Source: Burkholderiaceae bacterium
GTDB lineage: Bacteria > Pseudomonadota > Gammaproteobacteria > Burkholderiales > Burkholderiaceae
Reading direction: 5' to 3'
DNA: 8,093 bases
Assembly: GCA_025057735.1 (NCBI GenBank)
Contig: JANWUU010000065.1
Location: 1 to 8,093, forward strand
The stretch's first letter is position 1. Each line of letters starts with the position of its first letter. Below are positions 6,404 to 8,093 of this stretch, piece by piece. The notes below the pieces were generated by a model. It was not told the origin of the DNA. It saw only the letters and a list, made by a program, of their open reading frames with translations, and did not search any database. A program made the translations under genes and the position numbers.

Positions 6404-7746
6404 CGGCGCTGCCGCTCATCGCGCATCCATCGCCGCAGGCAACGGTTGCCTACGTCGGCGGCCGCGCCATCAGCGCCGCGCAGTTCGTCGCCGACGTCGA
6501 GGCGCTGGCCGCGCGGCTGCAGGCGCACGCCAGGGACGCGCGGTACGTCGTCAATGCCTGCGGCGACCGCTACGGTTTCGCGGTGGCGTTCTGCGCGACG
6601 CTCGCCGCCGGCCGCGTGAACCTGCTGCCTGGCGCGCGCGCGCCGCACGCCTTGGCGGAGCTGGCCGCGGCCTATCCCGAGCACGTCGCCGTCGGCGTCG
6701 GCGAGGCGGCGCCGTTTCGCGCCGCGCTCGGCGCTGTGGCGTCGCCCACGCCGGGTCGCGCCTGGCCGCCGCCGGCGGTTGCCGCGCAGGCGCTGGCGGC
6801 GATCGCCTTCACCTCGGGCAGCACCGGCAGGCCGCAGCCGTATCCGAAGGCCTGGGGCGATCTGGTGGCCAGCACCCGCGCCGAGCGCACAGCGCTGGCG
6901 CTGCCGCCTGAGGGCAGCGACGTCGTGCTGCTCGGCACCGTCGCCCCGCAGCACATGTACGGGCTGGAATCAACCGTGCTGCTGGCGCTGCAAAATGGCT
7001 TCGCCTTCTGCGCCGAGCATCCGCTGCACCCGGAGGAGATCGCCGCCGCGCTGACGGCGCTGCCGGGCCAGCGCGTGCTGGTCACCACGCCGGTGCACCT
7101 GCGGGCGCTACTCGCCGCGCAGGTCGCGCTGCCGCCGCTGGCGGCTATTGTCAGCGCCACCGCGCCGCTGCCGGAGGCGCTTGCGGCCGAGTGCGAGGCG
7201 CGCTGGGGGGCGCCGGTGCGCGAGATCTACGGCTGTACCGAGACAGGGCAACTTGCCTCGCGCCGCACGTTGGACGGCCCTTGGTGGCAGGCCTTTCCGG
7301 GCGTGCACATCGAGGCGCGCGACGGCATCTTCTGGGCCATCGGCGGCCACGTGCCGGAGCCAACCCCGCTGGCGGACCTGTTGACGCTGCGCGATCCGCA
7401 CACCTTCCGCCTAGAGGGTCGGACCGCAGATCTGATCAACGTGGCCGGCAAGCGCACCTCGCTGGCGGCACTCAATCACGCGCTGCTGGCGATCGACGGC
7501 GTGCAGGACGGCACGTTCTTTTTGCCGGATGCCGAGGACGGGCGCGAGCCGCGGTTGATGGCCTTCGTGGTCGCGCCCGGCTTGACCGAGCGCGACATCC
7601 TGCAGGCGCTGCGCGCGCGCATCGATCCGGTCTTCCTGCCGCGGCCGCTGTGGTTCGTCGAGCGGCTGCCGCGCAACGCCAACGGCAAGCTGCCGCGCGC
7701 GCAGCTGCAGGCGCTGGCGGCGCAGCTGCGCGGGATGCGCCCATGA
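6400..7746 (+). CDS. AMP-dependent acyl ligase (acyl-ACP/CoA synthetase), aryl polyene ApeH type
   Basis: 448 residues, shorter than typical acyl-CoA synthetases (over 500) and in keeping with the aryl-polyene ligases. ANL-superfamily motifs are in order: the phosphate loop AFTSGSTGRPQPYPK near 136-150; APQHMYGLEST near 184-194, typical of this subgroup; IVSATAPLP; the adenine-binding YGCTETGQ starting at Y277; the hinge region RTADLINVAGKRTS, where the usual Asp-x-Ile-Lys is D-L-I-N; and the C-terminal catalytic lysine K430 in RNANGKLPR. The enzyme would activate a carboxylic acid as its adenylate and load it on a carrier protein thiol. In aryl polyene systems the acid is a 4-hydroxybenzoyl-type starter. 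ATG 6400 overlaps the stop of the membrane-protein gene (ATGA), and the 3' end overlaps the dehydratase gene in the same way. No acyl carrier protein is encoded within the window, so its partner must lie elsewhere. The superfamily is certain; the starter acid is inferred from context. Confidence 0.9.
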   Translation: MTALPLIAHPSPQATVAYVGGRAISAAQFVADVEALAARLQAHARDARYVVNACGDRYGFAVAFCATLAAGRVNLLPGARAPHALAELAAAYPEHVAVGVGEAAPFRAALGAVASPTPGRAWPPPAVAAQALAAIAFTSGSTGRPQPYPKAWGDLVASTRAERTALALPPEGSDVVLLGTVAPQHMYGLESTVLLALQNGFAFCAEHPLHPEEIAAALTALPGQRVLVTTPVHLRALLAAQVALPPLAAIVSATAPLPEALAAECEARWGAPVREIYGCTETGQLASRRTLDGPWWQAFPGVHIEARDGIFWAIGGHVPEPTPLADLLTLRDPHTFRLEGRTADLINVAGKRTSLAALNHALLAIDGVQDGTFFLPDAEDGREPRLMAFVVAPGLTERDILQALRARIDPVFLPRPLWFVERLPRNANGKLPRAQLQALAAQLRGMRP

Positions 7747-8063
7747 CGCCGGTTGCGCAGATTGCGCTGCCACCGTCGCACCCGGTGTTCGCTGGCCATT
7801 TCCCCGGCTACCCGATCGCGCCGGGCGCGCTGCTACTCGGCTGGGTGCAGCAGCAGGCCGACGACTGGCTGCAGGCGCAAGGCGATGCGCGCCGTGTCGC
7901 CGCCGTGGCGAGCGTCAAGTTCCTGCGCCCGCTGCGGCCGGGAGAGGCCGCAACGCTGGCGCTGGAGGCGGCCGACCACGACCGGCTGCGGTTCGCGATC
8001 GACGTCGCCGGGTCGCGCTGCGCATCCGGCACGCTGCTGTTGCAGCAGGACGCTCCCCGATGA
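7743..8063 (+). CDS. Small FabZ/FabA-like 3-hydroxyacyl-ACP dehydratase (hot-dog fold), aryl polyene ApeI type
   Basis: 106 residues, shorter than FabZ (about 150). The signature SHPVFAGHFPGYPIAPGALLLG (12-33) contains the catalytic-type His H19 in GHFPxxPxxPG. In FabZ the sixth residue after that Pro (PGVLxxE) is an active-site Glu; here the place is G33, so the acidic partner is absent. The middle strand VASVKFLRPLRPGEAATLAL matches the substrate-tunnel region of hot-dog dehydratases. The predicted role is removal of water from 3-hydroxyacyl-ACP to give the conjugated trans double bonds of a polyene. It may work only as a heterodimer with a second dehydratase not seen here. ATG 7743 overlaps the ligase stop (ATGA), and the 3' end overlaps the next ATG in the same way. 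A thioesterase role is less likely because the PGALL motif is of the dehydratase type. Confidence 0.82.
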   Translation: MTPVAQIALPPSHPVFAGHFPGYPIAPGALLLGWVQQQADDWLQAQGDARRVAAVASVKFLRPLRPGEAATLALEAADHDRLRFAIDVAGSRCASGTLLLQQDAPR

Positions 8064-8093
8064 GGCAGGCGCTGCTGTTCGCGGTGGCGCTGA
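8060..8093 (+). CDS. Start of a further coupled gene (partial, runs off the right edge)
   Basis: An ATG overlapping the dehydratase stop (ATGA) opens 11 codons, MRQALLFAVAL, before the window ends. A basic residue followed by hydrophobics suggests a signal peptide or first membrane helix. A glycosyltransferase, outer-membrane lipoprotein carrier-like protein or exporter would all fit this type of cluster, but too little is visible to choose. Confidence 0.55.
   Translation, partial: MRQALLFAVAL

Overview
The window is uniformly GC-rich chromosomal DNA (my estimate is close to 70% GC), tightly packed with protein genes and typical of a beta- or gammaproteobacterium. An outer-membrane MipA/OmpV protein shows a Gram-negative host. 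The gene families suggest Burkholderiales, Rhodocyclales or Xanthomonadales, but nothing here fixes the genus. I see no tRNA, rRNA, CRISPR array, insertion sequence or integrase.

The layout is two divergent transcription units facing away from a 167-base spacer (4684-4850). The left unit runs leftward on the minus strand from 4683 to beyond the left edge. Its genes are a beta-hydroxyacid dehydrogenase-family reductase, the radical SAM enzyme ArsS (arsenosugar biosynthesis family, cysteine form), a calcineurin-like phosphoesterase with altered metal-binding motifs, and a fusion of a TVP38/TMEM64 (DedA-like) membrane domain to a mercuric-reductase-like flavoprotein disulfide reductase. The fusion is cut by the left edge within its C-terminal dimerisation domain. 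The gaps are 37, -4 and 31 bases, so this looks like one operon. ArsS-family enzymes attach the 5'-deoxyadenosyl group of SAM to a methylated arsenical. The left unit is therefore probably an organoarsenical module, although no arsM, arsR or glycosyltransferase is visible here.

The right unit runs rightward from 4851 to beyond the right edge. It holds a MipA/OmpV outer-membrane protein, a COG4648-type six-helix membrane protein, a short AMP-forming acyl-acyl carrier protein/CoA ligase, a small FabZ-like hot-dog dehydratase, and the first 11 codons of another gene. Every junction is a 4-base GTGA or ATGA overlap, which indicates translational coupling. The membrane protein, ligase and dehydratase in that order match aryl polyene / xanthomonadin-type pigment clusters (type II polyketide/fatty-acid-like systems). 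The acyl carrier proteins, ketosynthases and ketoreductase of such a pathway are not in the window. A MipA gene leading this set is unusual.

The points most worth following are the ArsS-phosphoesterase pair with its degenerate metal site, the membrane-anchored disulfide reductase fusion beside it, the coupling of MipA to the pigment-type genes, and the dehydratase that lacks the usual acidic active-site residue.
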